A DNA stretch of 61,941 nt from Pseudomonadota bacterium (GTDB lineage Bacteria > Pseudomonadota > Gammaproteobacteria > Burkholderiales > Burkholderiaceae_C). Both the position numbers and the translations under genes were made by a program. Shown one piece after another: positions 1-10,250 of the stretch. The stretch spans positions 1-61,941 of the forward strand of contig JAKBCY010000002.1 of the NCBI GenBank assembly GCA_021807445.1. The letters are read 5' to 3'. The first letter of the stretch is position 1. Every line of letters starts with the position of its first letter. The notes under the pieces are model-generated. The model was not told where the DNA came from. It worked only from the letters and a program-made list of their open reading frames with translations, and searched no databases.

Positions 1-395
1 CTTTCCCTGCTTGCGACTCTCTACCCGAGCTGGCGCGCCTCTCGCGTGCAGCCGGCTGATGCCCTGCGCTACGAATGAGGTTTCTCACGCTGTGGTCTGG
101 GTGGCCGCGGGATTTGTCCGCAGCCCTGAAAGGGTTTTATCGCAACCCATGCGAGGCCGACGGTGTTTCCAATTGGCGAGGCCCTCTTCGCGCGACTCTA
201 TGGAACTGGTGCCTTGCATGCGCAAATCCCCGGCATTTGAAATCGTGGGGCTCCCCTGCGAGAGAGCGATGAACTTGAAAAATGGTATGAATAGCGACCT
301 ATATCCCCTAAAGTTCACGTGTCCGGGATCACACGATGCACCGATACCCCCGGCGCCGAGCACGCGCCACGTCCCATCCTTGATGAGAATCGACC

Positions 396-977
396 ATGAG
401 TGAGTCTGGAGTCCATGCTCATGCTCCGCATGAGGAGGCAGTACATCACGCAGCTGAAAGCGGGAACCACACCCTGAACCAATGGGTCGCCATCTTCACG
501 GCCCTATTGGCTGCACTGGGCGCCGTTGTCAGCTACCAGGGTAGCCACTTGATGAACGAAGTCCTTTTGTTCAAAAACGAGGCCGTTTTGAAAAAAACCC
601 ACGCTTCTGATCAGTGGAATTATTACCAAGCCGTAAGCACCAAGCAGCATTTAATGGAGCTGGCAGTGGATTTGTCGCCGTCGAAAAAGCAACCCGATAT
701 CGCAAGCAAGATTGCGAAGTATCAGGTGCAGAAGGCCCAGATCAAGGCGAGGGCTGATTCGCTGGAAGCCGCATCGAATCACGCCGATGCAGAGTCCGAC
801 CGACTCAACCGACCACACACGGGAATGGCTCGCAGCTTGATCTTCCTGCAGATCGCCATTTCCTTGGCCTCAATCACGGCCTTGACGGGACGCAAGTGGC
901 TCTTCGGCGTGGCCATGCTGAGCGCACTCGCTGGCGTAGGCCTCTGGGTGCTCGCGTTAGGCTGGGTCTCCGCATGA
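396..977 (+). CDS. DUF4337 domain-containing membrane protein
   Basis: 193-aa ORF; N-terminal WVAIFTALLAALGAVVSYQGSHLMNEVLLFKNEAVLKKTHASDQWNYYQA pattern and two C-terminal hydrophobic helices typical of DUF4337. Confidence 0.8.
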   Translation: MSESGVHAHAPHEEAVHHAAESGNHTLNQWVAIFTALLAALGAVVSYQGSHLMNEVLLFKNEAVLKKTHASDQWNYYQAVSTKQHLMELAVDLSPSKKQPDIASKIAKYQVQKAQIKARADSLEAASNHADAESDRLNRPHTGMARSLIFLQIAISLASITALTGRKWLFGVAMLSALAGVGLWVLALGWVSA

Positions 978-1181
978 GCGTGGCCTTTTCAAGAGGATCG
1001 CTCAGCGCGCGAAGCGGTGATGCACTTGTGATTCAAACGGGTGGGGCAAATGCGTGGGGATGCATCCTCTCGGTGGCTCAATTGCGAAAAGCGCCATCAC
1101 TGGCAAGCCGATTGTTGCTCGATGGGCGTGGCGCAGCGGATCCTTGCAGCAAGCACAAATCGGCTTGACGGAGGCCTCGGC

Positions 1182-1760
1182 ATGAACAGTCCGTGGTGGT
1201 ATTCCTGGGGTGGGCTTAATCAAAGCATGTTTCTCGCAATCAATCACGCTGGGAATGGATGGCTGTGGAACCACCTGGCGGTGTGGGGCACGGCTGCCGG
1301 AGATCACACCCTCTTCCCGCTTTACGCAGCTCTGACACTGGCGCTTGCCCTCAAACGCCCCAACTGGCTTGCCGCCCAAGCGGTGCTGGTTTTCCTGGTT
1401 GGCTATATCGTCGATTGGGGTATCGTGTCTTCGATCAAGCCTTGGCTGGATTTTCCCAGGCCCGCAAAGGCGCTGGGCGAAGGCGCAGTCCACGTCCTGG
1501 GGCGCGCCGAGTACTTCCATAGTTTTCCCTCAGGGCACGCCGCATTCGCCTTCGTTTTGATGGCGAGCCTCGTGCCCGGCGCACATTGGGCCCTCAAGGG
1601 AGCCCTGGTGTTGTTTGCATTGTGGGTTGGATGGTCGCGCCTGGCTGTCGGAGCGCACTTCCCGGCCGATGTCTTGGGAGGTGCACTCATCGGTGTGTTT
1701 GCCGCGTGGCTTGCTGCGCAGACGCTTCGCCTAGCCGGATACCCAAGGGTCACACGCTGA
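1182..1760 (+). CDS. PAP2-family phosphatase
   Basis: ORF 1041..1760, likely start at internal MNSPWWYSWGG; PAP2 motifs K(PWLDFPRP), FPSGHAAFAF and SRLAVGAHFPADVLGG. Confidence 0.85.
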   Translation: MNSPWWYSWGGLNQSMFLAINHAGNGWLWNHLAVWGTAAGDHTLFPLYAALTLALALKRPNWLAAQAVLVFLVGYIVDWGIVSSIKPWLDFPRPAKALGEGAVHVLGRAEYFHSFPSGHAAFAFVLMASLVPGAHWALKGALVLFALWVGWSRLAVGAHFPADVLGGALIGVFAAWLAAQTLRLAGYPRVTR

Positions 1761-1805
1761 AAGCTGATCCCGCCTCAGGCCTTGACGCGGCGCTTCATGC
1801 ACGCT

Positions 1806-3470
1806 TCAGCCACCGGACCACGCCCGCTCGATCATGGCTCGCGCATCGACGCCTTGCGGTAACGCACCAAAAATGCGGCCGCTTCGCGCGCAGCCCAGGC
1901 GACTGACAATAAAAGCGTCGGCCAGCTTCTGGGGCGCATGCTGCCGTAATAGCACGGCCTGCACAAGTAATACCAATTCCTGAGCCACGCTGCGGCCTAA
2001 GCGCGGGTCACGCAGAGCCTCCGTAATTAATTCCTCAAGTGCGATTTTGGCACGCGAAAGCATCGAATCTCCCGAGCACGCACTTGCGAGCCAATCAAGC
2101 AGCGCCTGTGCGCTTTGGGGCTCACGCTGAATCGCGCGCAACAAATCCAACGCCATCACATTACCAGACCCCTCCCAAATCGAGTTGACTGGCGCTTCGC
2201 GCAGCATGCGAGCAAGCGCTTGCTCTTCCACATAGCCATTGCCTCCAAGGACCTCCATACATTCAGCCACGGCTTCGATCGTGCGCTTGCAAACCCACAG
2301 CTTGGCTGCAGGCGTGAGGATACGGCGCATTGCGGCCTCCAGTGGAGAGCTCTCCGCTCGATCGAAAGCTGCAGCCAAGCGCAGCGCCAATGCGGTGGCA
2401 GCCTCGCTTTCCAACGCCAAATCAGCCAGCACCGACTGCATCAGCGGCTGCTCCACGAGGATATCGCCGAACGCACAACGTCCACGGGCTTGGTGAACCG
2501 CGGCAACCACACCAGCACGCAACAGCGCAGAACTGCCAAGCACGTTATCCAAGCGTGTGTAAGTGGCCATCTCCATCAGGATGGGAATCCCGCGACCGGG
2601 TTCACCGATGAGCATGCCCGAGGCGTCCTGGAATTCAACTTCTGCGCTTGCGTTCGATCGGTTGCCAAGCTTGTCCTTCAACCGCTGCACGCGGACCGCG
2701 TTGCGTGTGCCGTCGGGTCGCCAACGCGACACAAAGAAACAACTCAGCGCCCCCGCTTCATCAAGCGCAAGCACCAAGTGAGCGTCCGACTGCGGTGCCG
2801 ACAGAAACCATTTGTGGCCGACGATGGTGTAGTGCTCCCCCCTTCCCCCGGCTCCGACAGGCGTAGCGCGTGTGGTATTGGCGCGAAGATCCGAGCCCCC
2901 TTGTTTCTCGGTTAAACCCATGCCGACGAGCATGCCCCGCTTGGCGGTCAGCGGCGCGTCTTGGGGGTCATACTCGCGGCTAAATAGGTGTGGCTCAAGC
3001 TGCGCCCACAATACCTGCTCGCGCTGCAAGATGGGTATCGAGGCGAACGTCATGGTCGTGGGACAGAGCGTCCCGGCTTCAACCTGACCTTGCATCAAAT
3101 AGCCGGCGGCGCGTGCCACGTGTGCCCCTGGCACGGGGCGCTCCCAGGGCGCGCAGTGAAAACCCCGCTGGAAGATGCCGCGCATTAGCCCATGCCACGC
3201 TGGGTGAAAATCGACTGAGTCGACGCGCCTGCCCTGGGGATCATAGCTACGGAGTACGGGACTGCACACATTGGCCAGGCGCGCCTGATCCTCAAGATCG
3301 GCGCGACCCAGTGCTGCACCCATTTCATGCAGCGCTTCATCAGCCCAAGCGGCTCCTTCGCGCGTTACACCTTCCCGCAATGCCAGGTCGGTGTCGTAGC
3401 GATTGAAGTTGCCAAGCGCCTCGACCACGTTGCACACGCCATGCGTTGTCCAATTCATCCGTGGCTCCAA
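1806..3470 (-). CDS. AidB-like acyl-CoA dehydrogenase family protein
   Basis: ACAD motifs GMGLTEKQGGSDLRANTTRA, EVLGGNGYVEE, EAPVNSIWEGSGNVMALDLLRA; N-terminus resembles AidB. Confidence 0.88.
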   Translation of the reverse strand: MEPRMNWTTHGVCNVVEALGNFNRYDTDLALREGVTREGAAWADEALHEMGAALGRADLEDQARLANVCSPVLRSYDPQGRRVDSVDFHPAWHGLMRGIFQRGFHCAPWERPVPGAHVARAAGYLMQGQVEAGTLCPTTMTFASIPILQREQVLWAQLEPHLFSREYDPQDAPLTAKRGMLVGMGLTEKQGGSDLRANTTRATPVGAGGRGEHYTIVGHKWFLSAPQSDAHLVLALDEAGALSCFFVSRWRPDGTRNAVRVQRLKDKLGNRSNASAEVEFQDASGMLIGEPGRGIPILMEMATYTRLDNVLGSSALLRAGVVAAVHQARGRCAFGDILVEQPLMQSVLADLALESEAATALALRLAAAFDRAESSPLEAAMRRILTPAAKLWVCKRTIEAVAECMEVLGGNGYVEEQALARMLREAPVNSIWEGSGNVMALDLLRAIQREPQSAQALLDWLASACSGDSMLSRAKIALEELITEALRDPRLGRSVAQELVLLVQAVLLRQHAPQKLADAFIVSRLGCARSGRIFGALPQGVDARAMIERAWSGG

Positions 3471-4115
3471 GAGCTACCCTTGACTGACATGGTAAGGCCA
3501 GAACAGCCCAACGCAGGGCGCAATGCTTTGACCGCAGGGCTCGCTTTGCCAGCCCTCGGAGACGCCGCAAGTCCCATGCTGCTGGCCAACGACCGAAGCT
3601 GGCCTCCGTGGAATCCTCGACGCCCCTGGCTTTTGCCACCGCTTGCGCGGAAAGGTCGGAGACCCCTACTGCGCTCATCTCTGCATCGGGCCGGCATGAG
3701 CATCCTCGGTAGGTACCGGTTACTGGCAGCATGGCTGCATCTCTCACTTGGCCGGCGATCCGGGCGTGCCTCGCCCTTCATCACAGGATCAATGGACAGC
3801 CTCTGGCGAACCAACCGCAAGTCCAATAAGGCCGCCTCCAGCATCCGGGCTTCGCTTCCGTGCCTTGAAAGACGGGGCTTGCCACGCATGTGGCTCAACG
3901 TGACCCCAAGGCGTCGTCATCGATCATCCATTGTGCGGAAGACCTCGGCCCTCATGCCGGTGAGGATATCAACATGGCAGATTGGCGACTGAGGCTGGCA
4001 GCGGCGCCGCGTGCAAGTACCATTCAGGCTTTGCTGAGAACCCTCCGACGATGCACGCGATCCCGCACTGCGCCCACCTTGAACACCGTAGACCGCCCCC
4101 GGGGCCACACAAGCC

Positions 4116-4886
4116 ATGAGCGCGCGCAAATCTGCCTTGTTTGACTTGCGTGTCGGAGCTGTGGACGCACTGCATCTGTCGCTCAAGACGGCGGATCTCG
4201 ATGCGCTTAAGGCAGCGCTACAAGAGCGGTTTGATGTCTCACCCGATTTTTTCGCCGGGGAGGCCGTGGTGCTCGATCTGAGCCGATTGGAGCACGGTGA
4301 GCGCATTGACGTGGCCGCTTTGGCCGCGTGGCTGGCCACCAGGCAACTCAGGCCTATCGGCATTGTGACGGGGGAGCCCCCAGTTGGCTGGGAAGACGGC
4401 AGTCTGCCGCGGCTTGCAATCCGTGCTCAGACCGGCAAACCCGCTGCAACAACGTCATCGCCTGATGAGGCGTCAAGCGACAGCCACTCGGGAAGCGCAC
4501 AGGCGGAAGCGGCGGGAACGGTGGCTGAGGAACTGCACGGGCAAACGACGCCCGGAACACTGTTGGTGGACAAGCCGCTACGCTCGGGCCAACGCGTCTA
4601 CGCGCCTGGTGATCTCATCGTTGTCGACGTGGTGAGCCATGGAGCCGAACTCATCGCCGGCGGCAATATCCACGTCTACGCACCGTTGCGCGGACGCGCG
4701 CTCGCCGGAGCGCATGGCAACACGCACGCGCGAATCTTCAGCACGTGCTTCGAGCCCGAGTTGGTCGCCATAGCCGGCGTGTACCGCACCGCCGATCAAC
4801 CCCTGCCGGATACCGTTCAAGGCAGGCCGGCGTATGTGCTGATGATGGGCAACAGTTTGCGCATCGAATCCCTCAAGCTCAAGTAA
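4116..4886 (+). CDS. minC: Septum site-determining protein MinC
   Basis: C-terminal RSGQRVYAPGDLIVVDVVSHGAELIAGGNIHVYAPLRGRALAGAHGN; followed by minD and minE. Confidence 0.95.
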   Translation: MSARKSALFDLRVGAVDALHLSLKTADLDALKAALQERFDVSPDFFAGEAVVLDLSRLEHGERIDVAALAAWLATRQLRPIGIVTGEPPVGWEDGSLPRLAIRAQTGKPAATTSSPDEASSDSHSGSAQAEAAGTVAEELHGQTTPGTLLVDKPLRSGQRVYAPGDLIVVDVVSHGAELIAGGNIHVYAPLRGRALAGAHGNTHARIFSTCFEPELVAIAGVYRTADQPLPDTVQGRPAYVLMMGNSLRIESLKLK

Positions 4887-4915
4887 ATCGTTCATCCTTT
4901 CCCAACGAAGCAACC

Positions 4916-5728
4916 ATGGCAAAAATCATCGTCGTCACATCTGGCAAAGGCGGAGTCGGCAAGACCACCACCAGCGCGTCGTTCGCCTCGGGCTTGGCTT
5001 TGCGCGGGCACAAGACGGCCGTGATTGACTTTGATGTCGGACTACGCAATCTGGATCTGATCATGGGCTGCGAGCGCCGCGTGGTGTATGACTTCATTAA
5101 TGTCATCCAGGGCGAGGCGAACCTCAACCAAGCGCTCATCAAGGACAAACTCTGCGAAAACTTGTTCGTGCTCCCCGCCTCGCAGACACGCGACAAGGAC
5201 GCGCTAACCAAAGAAGGCGTGGAAAAAGTCCTTCAGAACCTCGACAGTATGGGTTTCACCTATATCGTGTGCGATAGCCCCGCAGGTATCGAAAGCGGCG
5301 CGCTACTGGCCATGCACTTCGCCGATGAGGCTCTCATCGTGACAAACCCCGAGGTGTCGTCGGTTCGCGACTCGGACCGCATCCTGGGAATTCTTGGATC
5401 CAAAACCCGCCGAGCAATCGAGGGCGGCGAACCAATCCGCGAACATCTTCTCATTACGCGCTACAACGCGAAACGCGTGGCCGAGGGCGAGATGCTATCG
5501 ATTGATGACATCCAAGACATCCTTCGCCTGAAACTGATTGGCGTGATTCCGGAGAGCGAAACCGTGCTGCAAGCATCCAACCAGGGCACGCCTGCGATCC
5601 ATCTGGACAATAGCGATGTGGCCACCGCCTACCAGGACGTGATTGCGCGCTTTCTGGGCGAAGATCGGCCGATGCGTTTTACCGACTACCAAAAGCCTGG
5701 GTTCATCAAACGCCTGTTCGGCCGTTGA
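4916..5728 (+). CDS. minD: Septum site-determining ATPase MinD
   Basis: [60 protein letters not shown]; start placed at ATG 4916 rather than the ORF start 4745. Confidence 0.98.
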   Translation: MAKIIVVTSGKGGVGKTTTSASFASGLALRGHKTAVIDFDVGLRNLDLIMGCERRVVYDFINVIQGEANLNQALIKDKLCENLFVLPASQTRDKDALTKEGVEKVLQNLDSMGFTYIVCDSPAGIESGALLAMHFADEALIVTNPEVSSVRDSDRILGILGSKTRRAIEGGEPIREHLLITRYNAKRVAEGEMLSIDDIQDILRLKLIGVIPESETVLQASNQGTPAIHLDNSDVATAYQDVIARFLGEDRPMRFTDYQKPGFIKRLFGR

Positions 5729-5742
5729 GTGGGAGCCGCGCC

Positions 5743-5994
5743 ATGTCCATTCTGACCTTCCTGCTCGGCGAAAAGAAAAAGACAGCCACGATCGCCAAGG
5801 AGCGATTGCAAATCATCTTGGCCCACGAGCGCGCCTCCGGTGCGCCTGCCGACTATCTGCCAGCATTGCAGCGTGATCTTGTGGCCGTAATCTCTAAATA
5901 CGTGAAAATTAACCAAAACGACATCCAGGTCAAACTTGAGCGACAGGATTCGCTGGAGGTTTTGGAAGTAAAAATTGAAATTCAGCAGAGCTGA
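5743..5994 (+). CDS. minE: Cell division topological specificity factor MinE
   Basis: [31 protein letters not shown]...; position after minD. Confidence 0.97.
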   Translation: MSILTFLLGEKKKTATIAKERLQIILAHERASGAPADYLPALQRDLVAVISKYVKINQNDIQVKLERQDSLEVLEVKIEIQQS

Positions 5995-6018
5995 CCACCA
6001 GCGTCAGCGCGACCTATC

Positions 6019-7080
6019 ATGATTCGCCAAGGCATTGCCCTTGCGGCACTCGTTTCCTGGCTTGGATGCGTCGGACTCATTTTCGCCGCTCGCCGGTGGA
6101 AGTTTGGTTTGGACGAAACCCGGGGCGAGGTCCAAAAAAAGCACCGCCTCCCCACACCGCGCAGCGGAGGCATGGCAATTGCCCTCGGTTTCATGGCGGG
6201 TTTGGCGCTCGTTAATGCTATTGGCTATTCGAAATGGCGCTTCAACCTCGGGTTGGGCGTGTCCCTTGTGCCCCTGATGGGCGCAGCCATTTGGGAAGAT
6301 TTGCGACGCCATCTAGCGCCGCTGCTGCGCGCCACGGCCGGTGTACTTTCAGCCGGATTGGCCGTCGCCCTGTGTGGCGCCAGCATCGTGCGCCTGGACA
6401 TTCCCGGCATCGATCCATTGCTGCAGCATTGGCCGGCGCTGGGCTGGATCCTGGCGGTGATTGCTATTGGCGCGATGCCGCACGCGGTGAACATGATCGA
6501 CGGGTTTCATGGCTTGGCTGCCGTGGTGGGTGCGATGATTCTCTCCGCCATCGGCTATGTGGCCTTCAAGGTCAATGATCCGCAAATCATGGCACTGGCA
6601 GGGATTGGTGTGGGGGCTCTGATGGGGTTTCTGTTCTGGAACTGGCCGCGCGGCGAGATTTTTCTGGGCGACACCGGGGCGTATTGCATTGGCTTTCTCG
6701 CCGCTTTGCTTGCCGTGCTGCTCGTCCAACGCCACCCGCAAATCTCACCGTGGTTTGCGTTGCTTGTGCTGGCTTATCCAGCCTGGGAGCTCCTGTTCTC
6801 CGTGTATCGAAGGCGCATGCTCCGCGGCCGTCCTGGCATGCGCGCGGACAGCCTGCATCTGCACCATTTGATCTATCGGCGCCTCGCCCGAGCCCTGCGG
6901 CTCGGTGCACCCGGTCACGCACGCAACAGCCTCAACGCCTACACCGCTCCTTATCTCTGGGGGCTGGCAGCCTTCAGCATTGGGCCGGCCGTGCTCTGGT
7001 GGAACCAAACATCAATCCTGATCGGGTTCTGCGCACTATTTGTGGTCGCCTATGGCTGGGCCTACCGGCGGCTTATGTAG
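6019..7080 (+). CDS. MraY/WecA-like UDP-sugar:polyprenyl-phosphate glycosyl-1-phosphate transferase
   Basis: PTPRSGGMAIALG, NMIDGFHGLA, FLGDTGAYCIGFL motifs; multiple TM helices. Confidence 0.88.
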   Translation: MIRQGIALAALVSWLGCVGLIFAARRWKFGLDETRGEVQKKHRLPTPRSGGMAIALGFMAGLALVNAIGYSKWRFNLGLGVSLVPLMGAAIWEDLRRHLAPLLRATAGVLSAGLAVALCGASIVRLDIPGIDPLLQHWPALGWILAVIAIGAMPHAVNMIDGFHGLAAVVGAMILSAIGYVAFKVNDPQIMALAGIGVGALMGFLFWNWPRGEIFLGDTGAYCIGFLAALLAVLLVQRHPQISPWFALLVLAYPAWELLFSVYRRRMLRGRPGMRADSLHLHHLIYRRLARALRLGAPGHARNSLNAYTAPYLWGLAAFSIGPAVLWWNQTSILIGFCALFVVAYGWAYRRLM

Positions 7081-7124
7081 CGCTGACATCGCCAGCAACC
7101 TTGGCCTGAAGCTACCGCTTACGC

Positions 7125-7970
7125 GCGGAGGATGAGGGTTCCTGCAGTGCTAGGCATGCGTGCATTCATGCGCGGTCGCTTCGACGGCTTGCTGCTTCAG
7201 CGAGCCGAAAGCGCCGACGTGGTTCGCATGGCCACATGCGACGCTAGTGAACTGCGCCCGCGGGCAGCGACACGGCAATGGGCCAAGCCCCACTGCAGGC
7301 CAACGCGTACTCAAGCTAACTTCGGAACTCGGCGCGGCCCTGAGCGCCGATGGACTCGTTCAACCCCAATTTGGCTGGAACGTTCAGTTCCCGATGCTCG
7401 GTTGTGCCTGCCGCCGACCCGGACACGTTGCCAGCCTGCAAGTCCTCGATGCACACCATCGCGTGATTTTGGTTGAACGTGGTCGTGGTCCTCTTCAGGA
7501 CGTCGCAGCGCGCGTTGCCGAGTCGGGAAATCGCCTGCTGCGCAAGGCGCTAATGCGCTTCGTGCCGCCAGAAACTGCCCAGCTGCGCAAAAAATCGGCC
7601 ATCACTCATCAAGGCAAAGCGCGCAATCCCCCTGCCGAGGCCGACCGCACCGCTGTTCGGTATCGCTTTCTCGACGTCCCGTTCGGTCACATTCGGCACG
7701 AACCCTGCGCCGCCGTTGCTGAAAACCTTGAGGTTGCGCACCGCAGCGCGAACCGAGCGGCTGTTTAGCACAGCCATTCCAGCTTGGGTAAGACGATGCT
7801 CCTGTTGGCCTGATCCTGCTTGATTGGTATCGGGACAGGATCGCGGAACCTCGCACCCTTTCCCTTGTTCTTGATGCGCGAGAGGTCAGCCCCATTGGCA
7901 ACAAAGTGGGGGTCGACGCACTCCCAATCCTTGTGCGAGCGCTGCAGCTGCAGAGGAGACACAGGCGCAG
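7125..7970 (-). pseudogene. Degenerate TnpB (IS200/IS605 OrfB, IS1341-like) relic
   Basis: Minus-strand fragments in several frames align in order with TnpB: IKQDQANRSIVLPKLEWL, VGLGRGIARFALMSDGRFFAQLGSFWRHEA, GNARCDVLKRTTTTFNQNHAMVCIEDLQAGNVSGSAAGTTEHRELNVPAKLGLNESI, then LEYALACSGAWPIAVSLP; interrupted by stops, frameshifts and an internal deletion. Confidence 0.85.
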
Positions 7971-8124
7971 TTCAAACTGTGAAGGCTTGGCGCCGCCTCA
8001 TGCTGGCTCCACGTCCAGCACATTGGCGCTACGCCACGCGACACACCGTGCCAGCGGCATCTTAGCGATCCGTCCGCTCCGCGCGCAGGGAGGCTTTCCG
8101 CGCGAAGGGTCAAAATCAAAGACA

Positions 8125-9054
8125 TCAGCTCGTCTGGACGATCTCGTCAAGCATGCGCTGGACTTGGACCTCCCAGGGAGGCAAGACAATGTTGAGCAGC
8201 GACTGCAGACGCGAGCAATCCAGCCTTGAGTTCTTTGGGCGCGGCGCCGGGAGCGGATAATCGGCGCTGGCAATCGGCCGCACGTTTTCCGGCGCACAAC
8301 GCAGCGCCACGCCGCGTGCTACGGCCTGTTGCACCACAAACCGTGCATATTCGTGCCACGACGTGTGGCCGGCCGCTGTCAGGTGGTACAGGCCGCTGGC
8401 GCGCTCGGCAAACCCGTCGTCCTGGCGCGTTCGATGCAAGGCCAGAAGGGTGATGTCGGCCAGAAGCTCGGCACTCGTGGGGGCGCCAAACTGGTCGGCC
8501 ACGACTCGAAGTTGTTCTCGTTCATGGGCCAGCCTGAGCATGGTTTTCGCGAAATTGGCACCCCGCGCCGCGTACACCCAGGATGTGCGAAAAATCCAAT
8601 GCCGGCAACCGCTGGCCATGATTGCGCGCTCACCCTCGAGCTTGCTGTGGCCATAGACGCTGCGCGGGTTTGGCGCATCCGCTTCAACGTAAGGTTCCGA
8701 CTTGGTGCCATCGAACACATAATCAGTCGAGTAATGTACGAGCACAATGCCGTTTGCCGCGGCATAGTCAGCGAGGACCGCGGGCACTTCGGCATTGATG
8801 CGCATGGCGCGCTCGCGCTCAGCTTCTGCCTTGTCCACCGCCGTATAGGCCGCTGCATTGACAAGGATTTGGGGCTGCTGAGCATCCAGTGCCGCGCGCA
8901 AAGAGGGCAGATCCGCGAGATCGACCTGGGAGCGCCCGATCGATCGAAGTTGCCCCAGAGGCAGAAGCGCGCGTCGCAGTTCCCAGCCAACCTGCCCGTC
9001 GGCACCCAGTAGCAGGATACGGGGCGCCTCATTCGCCGAAAAGGCTGCACTCAT
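8125..9054 (-). CDS. rfbD: dTDP-4-dehydrorhamnose reductase
   Basis: [70 protein letters not shown]; overlaps rfbB by 4 bp. Confidence 0.93.
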   Translation of the reverse strand: MSAAFSANEAPRILLLGADGQVGWELRRALLPLGQLRSIGRSQVDLADLPSLRAALDAQQPQILVNAAAYTAVDKAEAERERAMRINAEVPAVLADYAAANGIVLVHYSTDYVFDGTKSEPYVEADAPNPRSVYGHSKLEGERAIMASGCRHWIFRTSWVYAARGANFAKTMLRLAHEREQLRVVADQFGAPTSAELLADITLLALHRTRQDDGFAERASGLYHLTAAGHTSWHEYARFVVQQAVARGVALRCAPENVRPIASADYPLPAPRPKNSRLDCSRLQSLLNIVLPPWEVQVQRMLDEIVQTS

Positions 9055-10139
9055 GCTGCGGACTCCTTGGCCTTTGCGCGCGCACCACCATACTGTTTGC
9101 CAAGCCAATCGCGGTATGTGCCACTGGTAACGTGCTGCACCCACTCGCCATGTTCGAGATACCACTGCACGGTACGCCGTAGCCCTGTCTCGAATGTCTC
9201 CTGAGGCTCCCACCCGAGCTCGCGCGCAATCTTGCTGGCGTCTATGGCGTAGCGCCTGTCATGCCCGGGTCGATCGGACACGAAACCAATCTGCGTGCTG
9301 TAAGACCGGCCGTCAGCCTTCGGGCTCAGGTTGTCAAGCAAATCACAGAGTAGGTGAACGACGGCCAAGTTGCGCACTTCGTTACGCCCGCCGACGTTGT
9401 ACGTTTCACCAACCCTTCCCGCCTCCAGTACTCGGGCAATGCCACGACAGTGGTCTTCAACGTACAGCCAGTCGCGCACATTCTGACCGTCGCCATACAC
9501 CGGCAAGGACTGCCCCGCCAACGCGTTGTGAATCATCAGCGGGATTAGCTTCTCAGGGAATTGATAGGGGCCGTAGTTGTTGGAGCAGTTCGTTGTAAGC
9601 ACTGGCAGGCCATAAGTATGGTGCCAGGCGCGTACAAGGTGATCGCTGGCAGCCTTGCTGGCTGCATAGGGGCTGTTCGGGGCGTAGGGGGTCGTCTCAC
9701 AAAACGCCGGATCATTTGGGCCAAGCGATCCGTAAACTTCGTCCGTGGAGACATGCAGGAAGCGGAACGCCTCACGCTGCGCGTGAGCCAATGTACTCCA
9801 GTAAGCGCGAACCGATTCGAGAAGCTCGTAAGTGCCCTGGATGTTCGTGCGAATGAAATCGCCAGGGCCGTGAATGGAACGGTCCACGTGACTCTCCGCG
9901 GCAAAATGCAGCACCGCACGCGGACGGTGCGTCGCTAGCAGTGCGGCCACCGCATGACGGTCACAAACATCCACATGGGCGAATGCGTACCGAGTGTTGG
10001 CTTGCACATCGGACAAACTTTCTAGATTGCCCGCATAAGTCAGTGCGTCCAGCACCAACAGCGGTTCGTCGATGTTCGCTAGCCAATGGTGAACAAAATT
10101 GGCGCCAATAAAACCGGCCCCTCCGGTGATGAAAATCAT
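9051..10139 (-). CDS. rfbB: dTDP-glucose 4,6-dehydratase
   Basis: [85 protein letters not shown]. Confidence 0.96.
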   Translation of the reverse strand: MIFITGGAGFIGANFVHHWLANIDEPLLVLDALTYAGNLESLSDVQANTRYAFAHVDVCDRHAVAALLATHRPRAVLHFAAESHVDRSIHGPGDFIRTNIQGTYELLESVRAYWSTLAHAQREAFRFLHVSTDEVYGSLGPNDPAFCETTPYAPNSPYAASKAASDHLVRAWHHTYGLPVLTTNCSNNYGPYQFPEKLIPLMIHNALAGQSLPVYGDGQNVRDWLYVEDHCRGIARVLEAGRVGETYNVGGRNEVRNLAVVHLLCDLLDNLSPKADGRSYSTQIGFVSDRPGHDRRYAIDASKIARELGWEPQETFETGLRRTVQWYLEHGEWVQHVTSGTYRDWLGKQYGGARAKAKESAA

Positions 10140-10250
10140 GCGTGCCTCGTTCGGGTTGCCTGCGCCGTGAGTCAGCCACAGGATGTCTGGGGAGAGATGC
10201 GCCGCATTCTAGGCACCCCAAGATGACCTTGGACGCTTCATAATGCGCGC

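Noticed and set aside
11-403. Overlapping ORFs at the left edge
   Set aside because: No motifs; three overlapping frames on both strands; likely non-coding upstream region of the DUF4337 gene.
2115-2915. 266-aa plus-strand ORF antisense to the AidB-like gene
   Set aside because: Shadow ORF; the minus-strand acyl-CoA dehydrogenase signatures are decisive.
7160-7768. 202-aa plus-strand ORF between the WecA-like gene and rfbD
   Set aside because: Opposite strand of the TnpB relic; the protein has no motif and the minus-strand TnpB match explains the sequence.
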